A DNA stretch of 64,000 nt from Amycolatopsis sp. CA-230715 (lineage in GTDB: Bacteria; Actinomycetota; Actinomycetes; Mycobacteriales; Pseudonocardiaceae): NCBI RefSeq assembly GCF_018736145.1, contig NZ_CP059997.1, positions 1,177,501 through 1,241,500 on the forward strand, written 5' to 3'. Of this stretch, positions 29,028 to 37,945 are shown piece after piece (the first letter of the stretch is position 1; the number at the start of each line of letters is the position of its first letter). The position numbers and the translations under genes are program-made. Below the pieces are notes generated by a model. The model was given only the letters and a program-made list of their open reading frames with translations, was not told the DNA's origin and did no database searches.

Positions 29028-29999
29028 TCAGTCCTGCAACTGGTCCCAGACCGCGCGGTCCCGTTCGGCCGTCCAGATCACCGGCCGCTCGATCCCGGAA
29101 AGCTCGTCCCACAGCCGGGAAACGTCGAAGGGCAGGCAGTGCTCGAAGATCGGCCACTCGCCGTACTGGCCGACCAGCGCGGCGTGGGTCCGCTCGAACG
29201 CGTCCTTGAGCGTGCCGCCAGCCCGTTGCGCCGCACCCACCTCGCGGATCATCACCTCGAGGAAGTGCCGGGTCTGCGCGATCGCCGCGTCCACGGCTTC
29301 GCGACCCTTGCTCACCGCGCCGCGGCCCCCGATCAGCGCCTCCGCGCCGAACTCCCGCACGCGGTCCAAAGTGGACGACGACCAGTCGCGGTGGAACGCG
29401 TCGCCGGTGTAGAGCGCGGCTTCGGCCTCGACCAGGTCTCCCGCGAAGAGGATCTTCTGACGGGGCAGCCACGCCACGATGTCGCCCTCGGTGTGCCCGC
29501 GCCCGCAGTACTGGAGCACGAGATCGCCGCGGTCGCCGCCGAGGTCGATGGTGAGGCGGTCGGAGAAGGTGAGCGTCGGCCAGGTCAGGCCGGGTACCGA
29601 GTCCGCGCTCTTGGCCAGCCGCGGCATCCGGCCGAACTCGCTCTCCCAGTCCTCCTTGCCGCGTTCGGCGACGAGCGCGCGCGTGTTCTCGTGCGCCACG
29701 ATCACGTCGGCGTCGAACGCGGAGGCGCCCAGCACGCGAACGGCGTGGTAGTGGGAAAGCACCAGGTACCGCACGGGTTTGCCGGTGTGCTCCCGCAGCT
29801 TCGCCAGCCATTCGCGCGCGGCGACCGGGGTGGCCAGCGCTTCGAAGCAGACCAGGAAGTCCTCGCCCTCGATGGCCCCGACGTTGGGATCGCCTTCCGC
29901 GGTGAGCGCGTAGACCCCGTCCGCGAGCACTTCGAGGGTCTGTTCCTTCTGGTCGAGGTCGGCGGAGGACGCGAAGGCCTTCGGTGCCACGGTGCACAC
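29028..29999 (-). CDS. Metallo-beta-lactamase-fold hydrolase with altered metal motif
   Basis: A 323-residue MBL-fold protein. The first metal motif, normally HxHxDH, reads H83-Y-H85-A-V-R88: both histidines are kept but the Asp and His of the second metal site are replaced. The later motifs GRGHTEGDIVAW and LFAGDLVEAEA are present. A single-metal enzyme is therefore likely. Such HYHAVR members are found next to aromatic hydroxylases in actinomycetes, as here. The start (ATG 29999) sits just inside the palindromic operator region, facing the MarR gene. Ends 3 bp before the FAD hydroxylase. Confidence 0.8.
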   Translation of the reverse strand: MCTVAPKAFASSADLDQKEQTLEVLADGVYALTAEGDPNVGAIEGEDFLVCFEALATPVAAREWLAKLREHTGKPVRYLVLSHYHAVRVLGASAFDADVIVAHENTRALVAERGKEDWESEFGRMPRLAKSADSVPGLTWPTLTFSDRLTIDLGGDRGDLVLQYCGRGHTEGDIVAWLPRQKILFAGDLVEAEAALYTGDAFHRDWSSSTLDRVREFGAEALIGGRGAVSKGREAVDAAIAQTRHFLEVMIREVGAAQRAGGTLKDAFERTHAALVGQYGEWPIFEHCLPFDVSRLWDELSGIERPVIWTAERDRAVWDQLQD

Positions 30000-30007
30000 C
30001 CCTTTTG

Positions 30008-30021
30008 ATCAAAGCTTTGAT
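30008..30021. promoter_or_regulatory. MarR-type operator palindrome
   Basis: ATCAAAGCTTTGAT, perfect 14-bp palindrome with the flanks TTG and TA, 9 bp upstream of the MBL-fold gene's start and 61 bp from the divergent MarR start. A bound repressor would block the leader of the degradation operon. Confidence 0.65.
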
Positions 30022-30081
30022 TAACTGGGCACCGCGAGCGTAACCCGGATCACCACCGGAACGGAAGCTAATCTTGCGGCC

Positions 30082-30621
30082 ATGAGCGCGGAACCTGCCG
30101 AGTCGAAGGATCTCGAGTACCTGACCTTCGTGGACTACGCGGTCGCCAGAGCGACCGCGGAGCTGCCGGAGGTCGACCCGGCCTCGATGCGGCTCGGCCT
30201 GACCCTGCACCGGCTGTCGAGCGCGCTGGTCTACGACTGGGAGTCCACCGTGCACCGGCCGCGCGGGTGGAGCTGGGGCGGTTTCCGGGTGCTGTTCGTG
30301 CTCTGGCTCGCCGGGCCGCTGGAGGCGAAGCGCGTCGCCCAGCTCTCCGGGATGAGCAGGGCGGCGGTCTCGGCGCTGGTCCGCACGCTCGAACGGGACG
30401 GCCTGATCTCCCGCGAGCAGGCGGAACACGACCGCCGCGCGGTGGTGCTCGCCCTGACCGAGGTGGGCCACCGCGCCATCGTCGACGCCTACGCGGCGCA
30501 CAACGCGCGCGAACGGGCGTGGAGCAGTTCGCTGACCGAGCGCGAGCAGACCGTCCTCATCGGACTGCTGGAGAAGCTCACCACCAGTCCCGCCGCCACC
30601 GAAGCGAAACGCCGGTTCTAG
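30082..30621 (+). CDS. MarR-family transcriptional regulator
   Basis: A 179-residue winged-helix protein: recognition segment AKRVAQLSGMSRAAVSALVR, wing AEHDRRAVVLALTEVG, C-terminal dimer helices. Divergent from the MBL-fold/FAD-hydroxylase operon with one perfect palindrome in the 82-bp gap. It is most likely that operon's repressor. The extra N-terminal 40 residues (YLTFVDYAVARATAELPEVD) are longer than in typical MarR proteins and seem to be part of the dimer interface. Confidence 0.87.
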   Translation: MSAEPAESKDLEYLTFVDYAVARATAELPEVDPASMRLGLTLHRLSSALVYDWESTVHRPRGWSWGGFRVLFVLWLAGPLEAKRVAQLSGMSRAAVSALVRTLERDGLISREQAEHDRRAVVLALTEVGHRAIVDAYAAHNARERAWSSSLTEREQTVLIGLLEKLTTSPAATEAKRRF

Positions 30622-30636
30622 GTTCCCGTCGCCGAC

Positions 30637-30695
30637 GCCCCGAAGGTGGCTCACGGAGAGGTCGACATAGGTCCCCGAAGGCTCCCTCCAGGGAA
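30637..30695. repeat. Degenerate CCCCGAAGG repeats
   Basis: GCCCCGAAGGTGGC at 30637-30650 and GTCCCCGAAGGCTCC at 30671-30685 resemble the left arm of the hairpins at 15214 and 15289, but the right arms are lost or shortened (CAGGGAAC at 30689). They lie between the MarR gene and the convergent hydrolase and look like decayed terminator-type repeats. Confidence 0.4.
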
Positions 30696-30753
30696 CACCA
30701 CCCGCGCACACCCGATACGCCAAGGGAACGAACGCGGGAGCGGCCGTCGATGG

Positions 30754-31563
30754 TCAGCGGGGCGCGGAAATGAGCCATTCGATGGCGCGGCTGAGCAGCA
30801 CCTCGCTTTGCGCACCGTCGAAGTGGCCGACCCCGGGATGAGCGGTGACGCGCACTCGATCCGCCATCCCCGGATGTGCGGTGCTCAGCGCGTCGCGGAA
30901 TCGGATCGCTCCGTCGAGCGGGATGTGGGTGTCCGCGGCCCCGTTCTCGAACGCGATCGCCGGCTGGTGGGAGTAGGCATCGAGGTGGGTGATGGGATCG
31001 AGTCGGTCGTAGAACGATCGAGCGGTCTCCCCCGCGTGGCCTTGGTCGACGACCTGCGGCGGATCGGCGAGTCCCCGCATGCCAGGACGGGTCCAGTCCG
31101 GGGTGGCGACGATCGCCGCGACTCGGCGCACCCGGGGGTCGATTCCCGCGAGGGCCACCGCGATGTCTCCGCCCATGGAGACGCCGCCCGCCACGACATC
31201 CGGTCGCGCGAGGTCGGTGAGGGCCCAGTCGATAACGCGTTTCGCGTCGAGCGTGGTCTGGCCGAGGATCGGCCACATGTGGTCGCGGAAGCCGGCGAAG
31301 ACTCGCGCGGCGATCTGGTCCGGGCTCTCGTCTCCGCGCTCGCCGTGCTGCCACGGATCGAGACTGATCGCGAGGTAGCCGGCGTCGGCGAGCCGGCTAA
31401 GAACGGGGACGTAGTCCTCCTTGGTACCGGTCAGGTGGGGCACCCACAACGCCAGCGGCGGCCGCGGGGGACCCGATGTCGGTCGCACGTAAGCGATCGG
31501 CACGTCGCCGACGAGATCGGTGACCACAGTGGACTCGGCGGACTCGGTGGGCTCGCTGGTCAT
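30754..31563 (-). CDS. Alpha/beta hydrolase
   Basis: A 269-residue serine hydrolase. Oxyanion segment ALWVPHLTGTKEDY, nucleophile elbow GGVSMGGDIA with catalytic Ser, late GAADTHIP aspartate loop and HPGVGHFDGAQSE with the catalytic His. Similar to dienelactone-hydrolase-like and BAAT-like esterases. Its ATG (31563) overlaps the stop of the upstream epimerase-like gene (ATGA), so both are coupled and presumably act on the same compound, under a divergent AraC-type regulator. Confidence 0.83.
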   Translation of the reverse strand: MTSEPTESAESTVVTDLVGDVPIAYVRPTSGPPRPPLALWVPHLTGTKEDYVPVLSRLADAGYLAISLDPWQHGERGDESPDQIAARVFAGFRDHMWPILGQTTLDAKRVIDWALTDLARPDVVAGGVSMGGDIAVALAGIDPRVRRVAAIVATPDWTRPGMRGLADPPQVVDQGHAGETARSFYDRLDPITHLDAYSHQPAIAFENGAADTHIPLDGAIRFRDALSTAHPGMADRVRVTAHPGVGHFDGAQSEVLLSRAIEWLISAPR

Positions 31564-32495
31564 CGGGCTCCCTCCGAGCCGCCAGTGATCGTTTCCCGCA
31601 GCACCTCGTCGATGGGTGTGGCGCCGACTCCCAACCGGGTTCGGGTCGTCGCCGGGTCGAGGATGTGCGGGCGGTCGTTTACGTAGTACATCTCCACGAT
31701 CTCGGCGATGACCGTATCGGTCTCGCCGAGTTTCCGGAGCTCCTCGAACGACATCGCCGTGAGCACCGGATCGGCCACCCCGGCCAGGTGGGCGAGGCGC
31801 CGCGTGAGATCGCGCACGGACAGCGTGGCGGTCGGCGGCACGTGCCAAGCACGTCCCCAGTCGGTTCCGGAAGCCTGGCGGCTGGCGGCGACCAGGGTCC
31901 GGGCGACGTCGCCGACGTGGTTCCAGCTCTTGCGGGCGTCCAGGTCACCGGGGTAGGCGGCTTCGGCGCCGGCCAGCACCGCGGGCACCACCATCAGCGT
32001 GTACGCCGAAGCGGCGCCGGCGCCGAGGTATTCGCTTGACCGCACTTCGACCGCCCTGACGCGCCCTTCCTCGTGGGCCATCAGCGCGTCGGTCCACATG
32101 CGCGCCCGCACTTTCCCCTTGACGGTGGTCGGCGCCATCGGGAGGTCTTCCGTCATGGGGACGTCGACGGGCCCGTATCCGTAGGTGTTCCCGAGCAGCA
32201 CGTAGTCGGCGCCGGTCCGCTCGGCCGCCGACAAGAGCGAGGCGGCCAGGGGCGGGAACTCGGCCGGCCACCGGTCGTACCGGGGCATCGCGCAGTTGAA
32301 CAGGGTCGTCGCCCCGAGCGTCAACTCCGTGAGGCCGGCCGTGTCGGCCGCGTCCACCGCGACGGTTTCGATCCGGTCGTGCCGCGGCCCGCGTCCGCTC
32401 CGGGAGACCAGGCGCACGTCCTGCCCCGAGCCGGCCACCAGCCGGGCGGTGGTACACCCCACCGGCCCGGCCCCTACGACGACGCTGAATGGCAT
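31560..32495 (-). CDS. NAD(P)-dependent epimerase/dehydratase-like protein
   Basis: A 311-residue atypical short-chain dehydrogenase. The N-terminal nucleotide site is VVVGAGPVGCTTARLVAGSG; the middle has LLGNTYGYGPVDVPMTEDLP in place of the canonical YxxxK region. WNHVGDVARTLVAA supplies the family's late motif. Substrate unknown. ATG 32495 has GAGG upstream and opens directly on the Rossmann strand; a longer version to 32540 adds 15 non-homologous residues. First gene of the pair with the alpha/beta hydrolase. Confidence 0.8.
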   Translation of the reverse strand: MPFSVVVGAGPVGCTTARLVAGSGQDVRLVSRSGRGPRHDRIETVAVDAADTAGLTELTLGATTLFNCAMPRYDRWPAEFPPLAASLLSAAERTGADYVLLGNTYGYGPVDVPMTEDLPMAPTTVKGKVRARMWTDALMAHEEGRVRAVEVRSSEYLGAGAASAYTLMVVPAVLAGAEAAYPGDLDARKSWNHVGDVARTLVAASRQASGTDWGRAWHVPPTATLSVRDLTRRLAHLAGVADPVLTAMSFEELRKLGETDTVIAEIVEMYYVNDRPHILDPATTRTRLGVGATPIDEVLRETITGGSEGAR

Positions 32496-32640
32496 GCGAC
32501 GAACCTCGCTTTCGTGGACTTCTGAACGACCGCCTGTCACTGATCAGCGATGCTATGCGGTTCGTTATGGACGCAGAATGCGCGTTCGTCCGGAATTCAT
32601 GTCCGTCCGTCTGATGCGAGCAGACGGTACGGTTCGTGTC

Positions 32641-33559
32641 GTGGATGTTCTCAGCGACGCGCTAGCCACGATGCGCACCGGGCGCCCGCACGCCGCCCGG
32701 ACCCGCACGCGAGCCCCGTGGGGGGGTGCGCTTTCCCGCCGCGGGAGCGGCCGGCTGCCACGTGATCCTGCAGGGGTCCTGCTGGCTCGTCACCGAAGGA
32801 ACCGACGCCATCCCGCTCAATCCCGGGGACGTGGTCTTCGTCCCCCACCCGCGCGTCTACGTGCTCGCGGACGATCCCGCCACGCCCGCGATCGACTTCG
32901 ACCCGGTCGCCAGCGACGAAAGCCCCGTCGACGAGGTCGAGATCCCCGGGCACGGCGCGGTCACCGAAACCCTGTGCGCCGCCTACTACTTCGACCGCGA
33001 TCGGGTCCACCCGGTCCTGGACGAGCTCCCGCCGGTCTTGCACCTGCCGTCCGCGCCAGGACGCCACGCCGCACTCCGCGGCGCGATCGAACTCCTCGGA
33101 ACCGAACTGGCGGCGCCCCGGCCCGGCGGCGCGGTGATCGTGCCCGCGCTCGTCGACACGTTGCTGGTGCTCATCCTGCGAGAATGGTTCGACGAGCACC
33201 CGGCCACCGGCTGGGCGACTTCCCTCAACGACCCCGCGATCCTCAGCGCGCTCCGCGCCATCCACCGCCGACCGGCCCGCCCCTGGACGGTCGAAAACCT
33301 CGCTCGCGAGGCCGGGCTTTCCCGCGCGGCCTTCGCCGCCAAGTTCAAGACCACCACGACGATGCCCCCACTGACCTATCTGACGTGGTGGCGGATGACC
33401 CTCGCCGCGCGCCTGCTCCGCACCACCGGCGAGCCGCTTCGCACGATCTCCGCGCGCGTCGGCTACGCCTCGGAGTTCGCGTTCGCCAAGGCGTTCAAGC
33501 GCGAATTCGCCACGTCACCGCGGCAGTACCGCGACCGCCGGTCGGCTGATCGGCACTGA
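32641..33559 (+). pseudogene. AraC-family regulator interrupted at a G7 run
   Basis: From GTG 32641 the frame reads VDVLSDALATMRTGRPHAAR and TRTRAPWG, the usual N-terminus of cupin-AraC regulators. At seven consecutive G (32720-32726) the family sequence moves to another frame: RFPAAGAAGCHVILQGSCWL onward. Removing one G restores APWGVRFP. The downstream part has the cupin-6 sensor domain, then two helix-turn-helix motifs (WTVENLAREAGLSRAAFAAK; ISARVGYASEFAFAKAFKRE) and ends normally. A shortened protein could start at GTG 32726. Whether the insertion is real, phase-variable or a sequencing error is open. Divergent from the epimerase/hydrolase pair, its likely target. Confidence 0.8.
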
Positions 33560-33575
33560 CGTCGACCGAGAACGT

Positions 33576-33619
33576 GCTCGGTTCCCCGAGGGCGCCGCGG
33601 CGCCCTCGGGGAACCGAGC
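33576..33619. terminator. 44-bp palindromic bidirectional terminator
   Basis: GCTCGGTTCCCCGAGGGCGC and onward form a perfect 22-bp stem with essentially no loop, placed exactly between the convergent AraC (ends 33559) and POT transporter (ends 33621) genes. It touches the transporter stop codon. Confidence 0.8.
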
Positions 33620-33620
33620 C

Positions 33621-35144
33621 TCAGGACTCGCTCTGGTTCTTGCCGACCATGCGGCGCTGGATGGCGGGCGAGTAGAACCACAACCCGACACCGACGGCCA
33701 TCGCGATCACGCCGAAGATGCCGAAGTACGGCCCCGAACTCGCGGCGTCGTACTCCTTCGACGCCTGCGCGATGAGCCCCTGGCCCGCGGCGTTGGCGGC
33801 GTAGTTCAACCCGACGACCTGCGCGGCGAACGCGGCGGGCGCGAGCTGCGTCGTCGCGGAGAGGCTGACCGGGTTGACGAACAGCTCGCCGACCGCGATC
33901 GTGGCGAGGCTCAGCAGCGGCCAGATGGGATCGACCTTGGCGTCCGCGCCGTGCAACACCCACGGCAGGAACAGGATCGCGAACCCGAGCCCGGTGAGGA
34001 CCAGCCCGACGGAGAACTTCTGCGGGGTGCTGGGCTGGCGGCGCAGCTTCGTCCACAGCACGGCCACCACCGGCGAGAAGATCAGCATCATCACCGGGTT
34101 CACCGACTGCGCGAGCGTCGGGTCGATGTGGAAGCCCCACGCGTCGAGCGCGGTCTGCTGATCGGCGTACTGCGCCATCACCCCGGCCTGCTGCTCCTCG
34201 ATGAACCAGAACACGACCATGGCGAGGAACAGCGGGATGTAGGCGACGACCTGCCCGCGTTCCTGCGCGGTGACCTTGCTGCTCTTCAGCATCACCACGA
34301 AGTAGATCAGCGGCAGCACGAGCGAGATGACGCTGATCGCGTTGACGACCCCTTCCGCGCTGAGCGTTCCGGTCATCGCCAGCACGACGACGACCAGCGC
34401 CAGCACCGCGAGCCCGCCGAGCGCGGTGCCGAACACCCGCGTCCTGCTCTCCGGCTCGATCGGGTTGGGAATGTGCGTTCCCGCGTCGCCCATCGTCTTC
34501 TTCGCCCGCAGCAGGTACTGGGCCAGACCGAGCGCCATGCCGATCGCCGCGGCGCCGAAGCCGAGGTGGAAGTGGTTTCCGGTCGGGTCGTCCTGGCTCG
34601 GCTTGGTGAGGATGTTGCCGACGATGATCGGGGCGAGGAAGGCACCGATCTGCACACCCATCACGAACAGGGTGAATCCGGCATCTCGCCGATTATCGCC
34701 CTTTTCGTAGAGATCGCCCACGCCCTTCGTGATGTTCGGTTTCAACAACCCCGTGCCGAGCACGAGAAGGATCATCGAAACGTAGAGCGCGGGCGCGCCG
34801 CCGCCCGGAATCGCCAGGGTGATATGGGCGAACATGATCAGCACCGCGCCGCCCGCGATCGAACGGCGCGCGCCGAGCAGCCGGTCCGAAAGCCAGCCGC
34901 CCGCGATACCGGACATGTACAGCGCCGCGCCGTAGACCGACACCAGGCTCTTCGCCAGCGACTTGTCCATCCCGAGACCGCCGTGCGCCGCCTCGTAGTA
35001 CATGTAATAGAGAAGGATCGCCTTCATCCCGTAGTAGGAGAAGCGTTCCCACATCTCGGTCATGAACAGTGTGGACAGTCCCCTGGGGTGGCCGAGGAAC
35101 GTCCGTTCTGTGTGACCGGCGCGGTTTTTCAGCGCCACGATCAC
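33621..35144 (-). CDS. POT-family proton-dependent oligopeptide transporter
   Basis: A 507-residue, 14-helix (12 + 2 inserted) transporter that imports di- and tripeptides with protons. The conserved helix-1 motif ExxERFxYYG is seen in TEMWERFSYYGMKAILLYYM. The GGWLSDRLLGARRSI loop and TGLLKPNITKGVGDLYEKGD follow. Late motif: IWPLLSLATIAVGELFVNPV. Close in layout to bacterial DtpT. The start is GTG 35144, with AGGAAGG just upstream; GTG 35138 is also possible. It is transcribed alone, towards the 44-bp terminator. Confidence 0.88.
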   Translation of the reverse strand: MIVALKNRAGHTERTFLGHPRGLSTLFMTEMWERFSYYGMKAILLYYMYYEAAHGGLGMDKSLAKSLVSVYGAALYMSGIAGGWLSDRLLGARRSIAGGAVLIMFAHITLAIPGGGAPALYVSMILLVLGTGLLKPNITKGVGDLYEKGDNRRDAGFTLFVMGVQIGAFLAPIIVGNILTKPSQDDPTGNHFHLGFGAAAIGMALGLAQYLLRAKKTMGDAGTHIPNPIEPESRTRVFGTALGGLAVLALVVVVLAMTGTLSAEGVVNAISVISLVLPLIYFVVMLKSSKVTAQERGQVVAYIPLFLAMVVFWFIEEQQAGVMAQYADQQTALDAWGFHIDPTLAQSVNPVMMLIFSPVVAVLWTKLRRQPSTPQKFSVGLVLTGLGFAILFLPWVLHGADAKVDPIWPLLSLATIAVGELFVNPVSLSATTQLAPAAFAAQVVGLNYAANAAGQGLIAQASKEYDAASSGPYFGIFGVIAMAVGVGLWFYSPAIQRRMVGKNQSES

Positions 35145-35655
35145 TGCCTTCCTGGTGCGGTTACGGACAACCGGTACAGGTTGGCATACGACCGTCCGGG
35201 GTGAACCCCTACTTTTGGCTGCCGGACCGAATTCGAGTGGTGGTCCGTATCACACCACTCCGCGAATCAAAACCGTGAGAACGCGGCTGACCTGCTTTGA
35301 ATGCATTCAGCACTACCCATCGAGATCACCTGATCATGCAGGGTAAAAGGTGCGGATACCTATCTATATCCGCACTTCACCGCGATTTGACCCGAAATCG
35401 GCGCACCCGCCCCGCCCACCGGAACGAATGGAACGAAGTAGCCGAATTCATGCTGCACACGAGGTCGCTGGGTCCGAAATGGACAGATAAGGGGCGCCGG
35501 GGCGGCGGCCGGGCGCCCCGGCGCCGCGACGAGGCGCCGGACGGGCAAGACATCCGATCAATCGGCCGAGATCGTGCTAATATCTGCACGAAGCAGCCGA
35601 GTTTCGATCACCTAACGTCACACGTGTCCGTGGATCGAGGACGGGAGACCGATCA
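35145..35655. other. Long divergent intergenic region with a strong hairpin
   Basis: 511 bp between the POT transporter and the GH20 gene. G+C is lower than usual. At 35493-35525 a perfect 12-bp stem (GGCGCCGGGGCG / CGCCCCGGCGCC) with a 9-nt loop stands out, 130 bp before the GH20 start. It may terminate an unseen transcript or act as a regulatory leader. No convincing gene is seen on either strand. Confidence 0.4.
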
Positions 35656-37260
35656 ATGGCCATCCGCTTGCCCCGCGCCGCCCGGCTCGCCGCGGCCCTC
35701 TGCCTCGCGGCCGCCTCTCTCCCCGGCATCGCGAACGCGTCCCCCGCCCGCCCCGATCCGCTGTGGACGCACCTCGTTCCCGCCCCGCAGCAGGTCGGCG
35801 CGGCGGCAGGGCCCGGCTGGTCGCCGTCGGGCCGGACCCGGATCGTCGTCGACCCGGCGGCGCGGGACAGGTTGTCCGACGAGGCCGGGCTGCTGGCAGG
35901 CGAGCTCGCGAGCACCGGCCTCACCCCGGCACGGCCGCGGATCGTCACCGCGGGCGCGCACGCCGTCCGGCCCGGTGACATCTGGCTGGCGCTGGGCGAT
36001 CCGGCCGGTGGTTCGCCCGAGCGGTACGCGCTGGACGTCGGCGGCAGCGCGCGGATCGTCGGCGCGACCGACACCGGGGTCTTCTACGGCACCCGCACTC
36101 TCCTGCAGGCGGCGACGCTGGCGGGAGGGCCGCGCGCGGTACCGGCGGCGCACGTGCTGGACGCGCCGCTGCGCGGGAACCGCACGGTGATGGTCGACAA
36201 CGGCCGGAAGTACTTCAGCCCCGGCTGGCTGCGCGATCTCGTCCGCGCCATGGCGTGGCAGAAGAACAACACCCTCGAACTGCACTTCTCGGAGAGCACC
36301 GGGTTCCGGATCGCCAGCGACCGCCACCCGGAGGTCGTTTCGCGGGACGGGGCGCTCACCAAGGACGAAGTGCGGCAGCTCATCACCTTCGCCAAGCGGT
36401 ACCACGTCGAGGTGGTACCCGCGCTGGATTCGCCGGGGCACCTCGGGCAGGCGCTCGCCGCGCACCCGGAGCTGCAGGTGCGGCTGTCGGACGGCACCGT
36501 GAGCAAGGGCGACCTCGACTACTCGAACCCCGCCGCCCGCAAGCTGATCGGCGAACTCGTCGACGAGTACGCGGACCTGTTCGGCGGCCGCTACTTCCAC
36601 ATCGGCGGCGACGAATTCGCCGCGCTGCACGATCCGGCGAAGGTGCCGCAGCTGCTCGGCTACGCCCGCGCCGAGGTCGGCGCGAGCGCCGACGTGTACG
36701 ACGGATACGACCACTACCAGAACGAACTGGTGGACCTGCTGGCGCGCAAGGGAAAGACCGCGATCGCCTACAACAACTCGTGGAGGGTCGAACCCCGCCT
36801 CGAACCGCTCGACAAGAGCGTGATCGTGGACTTCTGGGCGCGCCAGTCGCCGGAGTGGCCGCGGGTCCGCGACTGGCTCGACGCCGGGTACCTGGTTCGC
36901 AACATGGACGAGAACCTGCTGTACTACGTGATCGCGAAGCGGTTCCAGGACGCCGAAACCGGCAAGACGCGCACCCCGGGCTGGCTGTTCGAACGGTGGC
37001 GGCCCGAGCGCTATCTCCGGACCTCGTTCACCCAGGAACTCGAATACGACGAGGTGCCAAGGCAAACGCCCGGCCAGTTCGGCTCGGTGCTCGCGATCTG
37101 GAGCGACGACGCCGCCTTCCAGACCGAGCAGCAGGTGCGCGACCGGTTCGCCCCGTGGCTCGGCGGGTACTCCGCGCGCAACTGGGGCTCCCCGGTGCGG
37201 GCGAACACCTACGCCGACTTCCTCGCGAGCTACCGGCTCCTCGCCCCTCCACCGTCCTAA
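35656..37260 (+). CDS. Secreted beta-N-acetylhexosaminidase (GH20)
   Basis: A 534-residue exported glycosidase that removes terminal GlcNAc/GalNAc from chitin oligomers or glycans. Residues 1-28 are a Sec signal peptide (LAAALCLAAASLPGIANA). An N-terminal GH20b domain precedes the catalytic barrel. The hallmarks are YFHIGGDEFAAL, with catalytic pair D319-E320, and VPALDSPGHLGQAL. Substrate-assisted retaining mechanism by family. ATG 35656 follows GGGAG. Monocistronic; the POT peptide transporter is divergent and could share nutrient-scavenging logic. Confidence 0.88.
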   Translation: MAIRLPRAARLAAALCLAAASLPGIANASPARPDPLWTHLVPAPQQVGAAAGPGWSPSGRTRIVVDPAARDRLSDEAGLLAGELASTGLTPARPRIVTAGAHAVRPGDIWLALGDPAGGSPERYALDVGGSARIVGATDTGVFYGTRTLLQAATLAGGPRAVPAAHVLDAPLRGNRTVMVDNGRKYFSPGWLRDLVRAMAWQKNNTLELHFSESTGFRIASDRHPEVVSRDGALTKDEVRQLITFAKRYHVEVVPALDSPGHLGQALAAHPELQVRLSDGTVSKGDLDYSNPAARKLIGELVDEYADLFGGRYFHIGGDEFAALHDPAKVPQLLGYARAEVGASADVYDGYDHYQNELVDLLARKGKTAIAYNNSWRVEPRLEPLDKSVIVDFWARQSPEWPRVRDWLDAGYLVRNMDENLLYYVIAKRFQDAETGKTRTPGWLFERWRPERYLRTSFTQELEYDEVPRQTPGQFGSVLAIWSDDAAFQTEQQVRDRFAPWLGGYSARNWGSPVRANTYADFLASYRLLAPPPS

Positions 37261-37288
37261 GCGGACGCTTGGGGGCGAGGATCCGCGG

Positions 37289-37792
37289 TCACGAGCCGTT
37301 GTCGCGCTGGAGCACCAGTGCGGGTTTCCCGTCGACCAGCGTGAGGCCGACCCTGATCATCGGGCCGTCCTTGAAGCCGAAGGCGCTGCCGCCGAGCCCG
37401 ACCCCAACGGTCGACGACGCGCCGCCGCCTCCCGGATAAGGCACGAAATAAGCCAGGCTTTCCGCGCTGATCGACGTGACGCGCATCGACGAGTAGTGCA
37501 ACGTCTTGGTGTCCAACGGAATCTTCGCCGGTTTCGCCAGCAGCAGCGTGCAGTCGCCGTCGAAGCAGTCCTTCACGTTGGAACTGGGCGGAGCGACGGG
37601 AAGCGGCTTCTGGGAACTGGACGGCGCCTCGGAACTGGACGTCGGCGTGGCGCTGGACGTGGTGGACGGCGGCGGCTGGGTGGTGGTCGGCGGCTGACTG
37701 GTGCTCGGCGGCGCCTGCGCGACCGGGGCTTCACCGCCGCAGCCGGCGAGGAGCAGGGCGAGGGCCGCGAAGGCGGCGGTGTAGTGACGCAT
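37289..37792 (-). CDS. Putative secreted lipoprotein
   Basis: A 167-residue lipoprotein. Signal peptide MRHYTAAFAALALLLAGCGG with lipobox LLAGC (Cys18). Then a Pro/Ser/Thr-rich linker (about 22-65, e.g. SQPPTTTQPPPSTTSS) and a folded domain of about 100 residues with one Cys pair (DCFDGDC). Actinobacterial lipoproteins of this layout often serve as cell-surface binding proteins; no family recognised. Convergent with the GH20 gene. Confidence 0.75.
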   Translation of the reverse strand: MRHYTAAFAALALLLAGCGGEAPVAQAPPSTSQPPTTTQPPPSTTSSATPTSSSEAPSSSQKPLPVAPPSSNVKDCFDGDCTLLLAKPAKIPLDTKTLHYSSMRVTSISAESLAYFVPYPGGGGASSTVGVGLGGSAFGFKDGPMIRVGLTLVDGKPALVLQRDNGS

Positions 37793-37945
37793 GCACGTGT
37801 TGTAGCCCTTCGGCACGGGGAGGGGTCCCGTCGTGGCCGCTTCCGGCCCGCCACCGCAGAAGTTCAGGCCGCGTACACGGCGGGGCCAGTTTCGCTGGTT
37901 ACGTTCACCAGCCGGGTCGGGCAAAACAGACGAGGAGCAGTTCGA

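Noticed and set aside
27225..30008. A 927-codon plus-strand frame
   Set aside because: Antisense to the FAD hydroxylase and MBL-fold genes, both of which have clear family motifs on the minus strand.
35360..35589. Short minus-strand frames in the POT/GH20 gap
   Set aside because: Proline/arginine-rich, no ribosome site, and they run through the GC hairpin.
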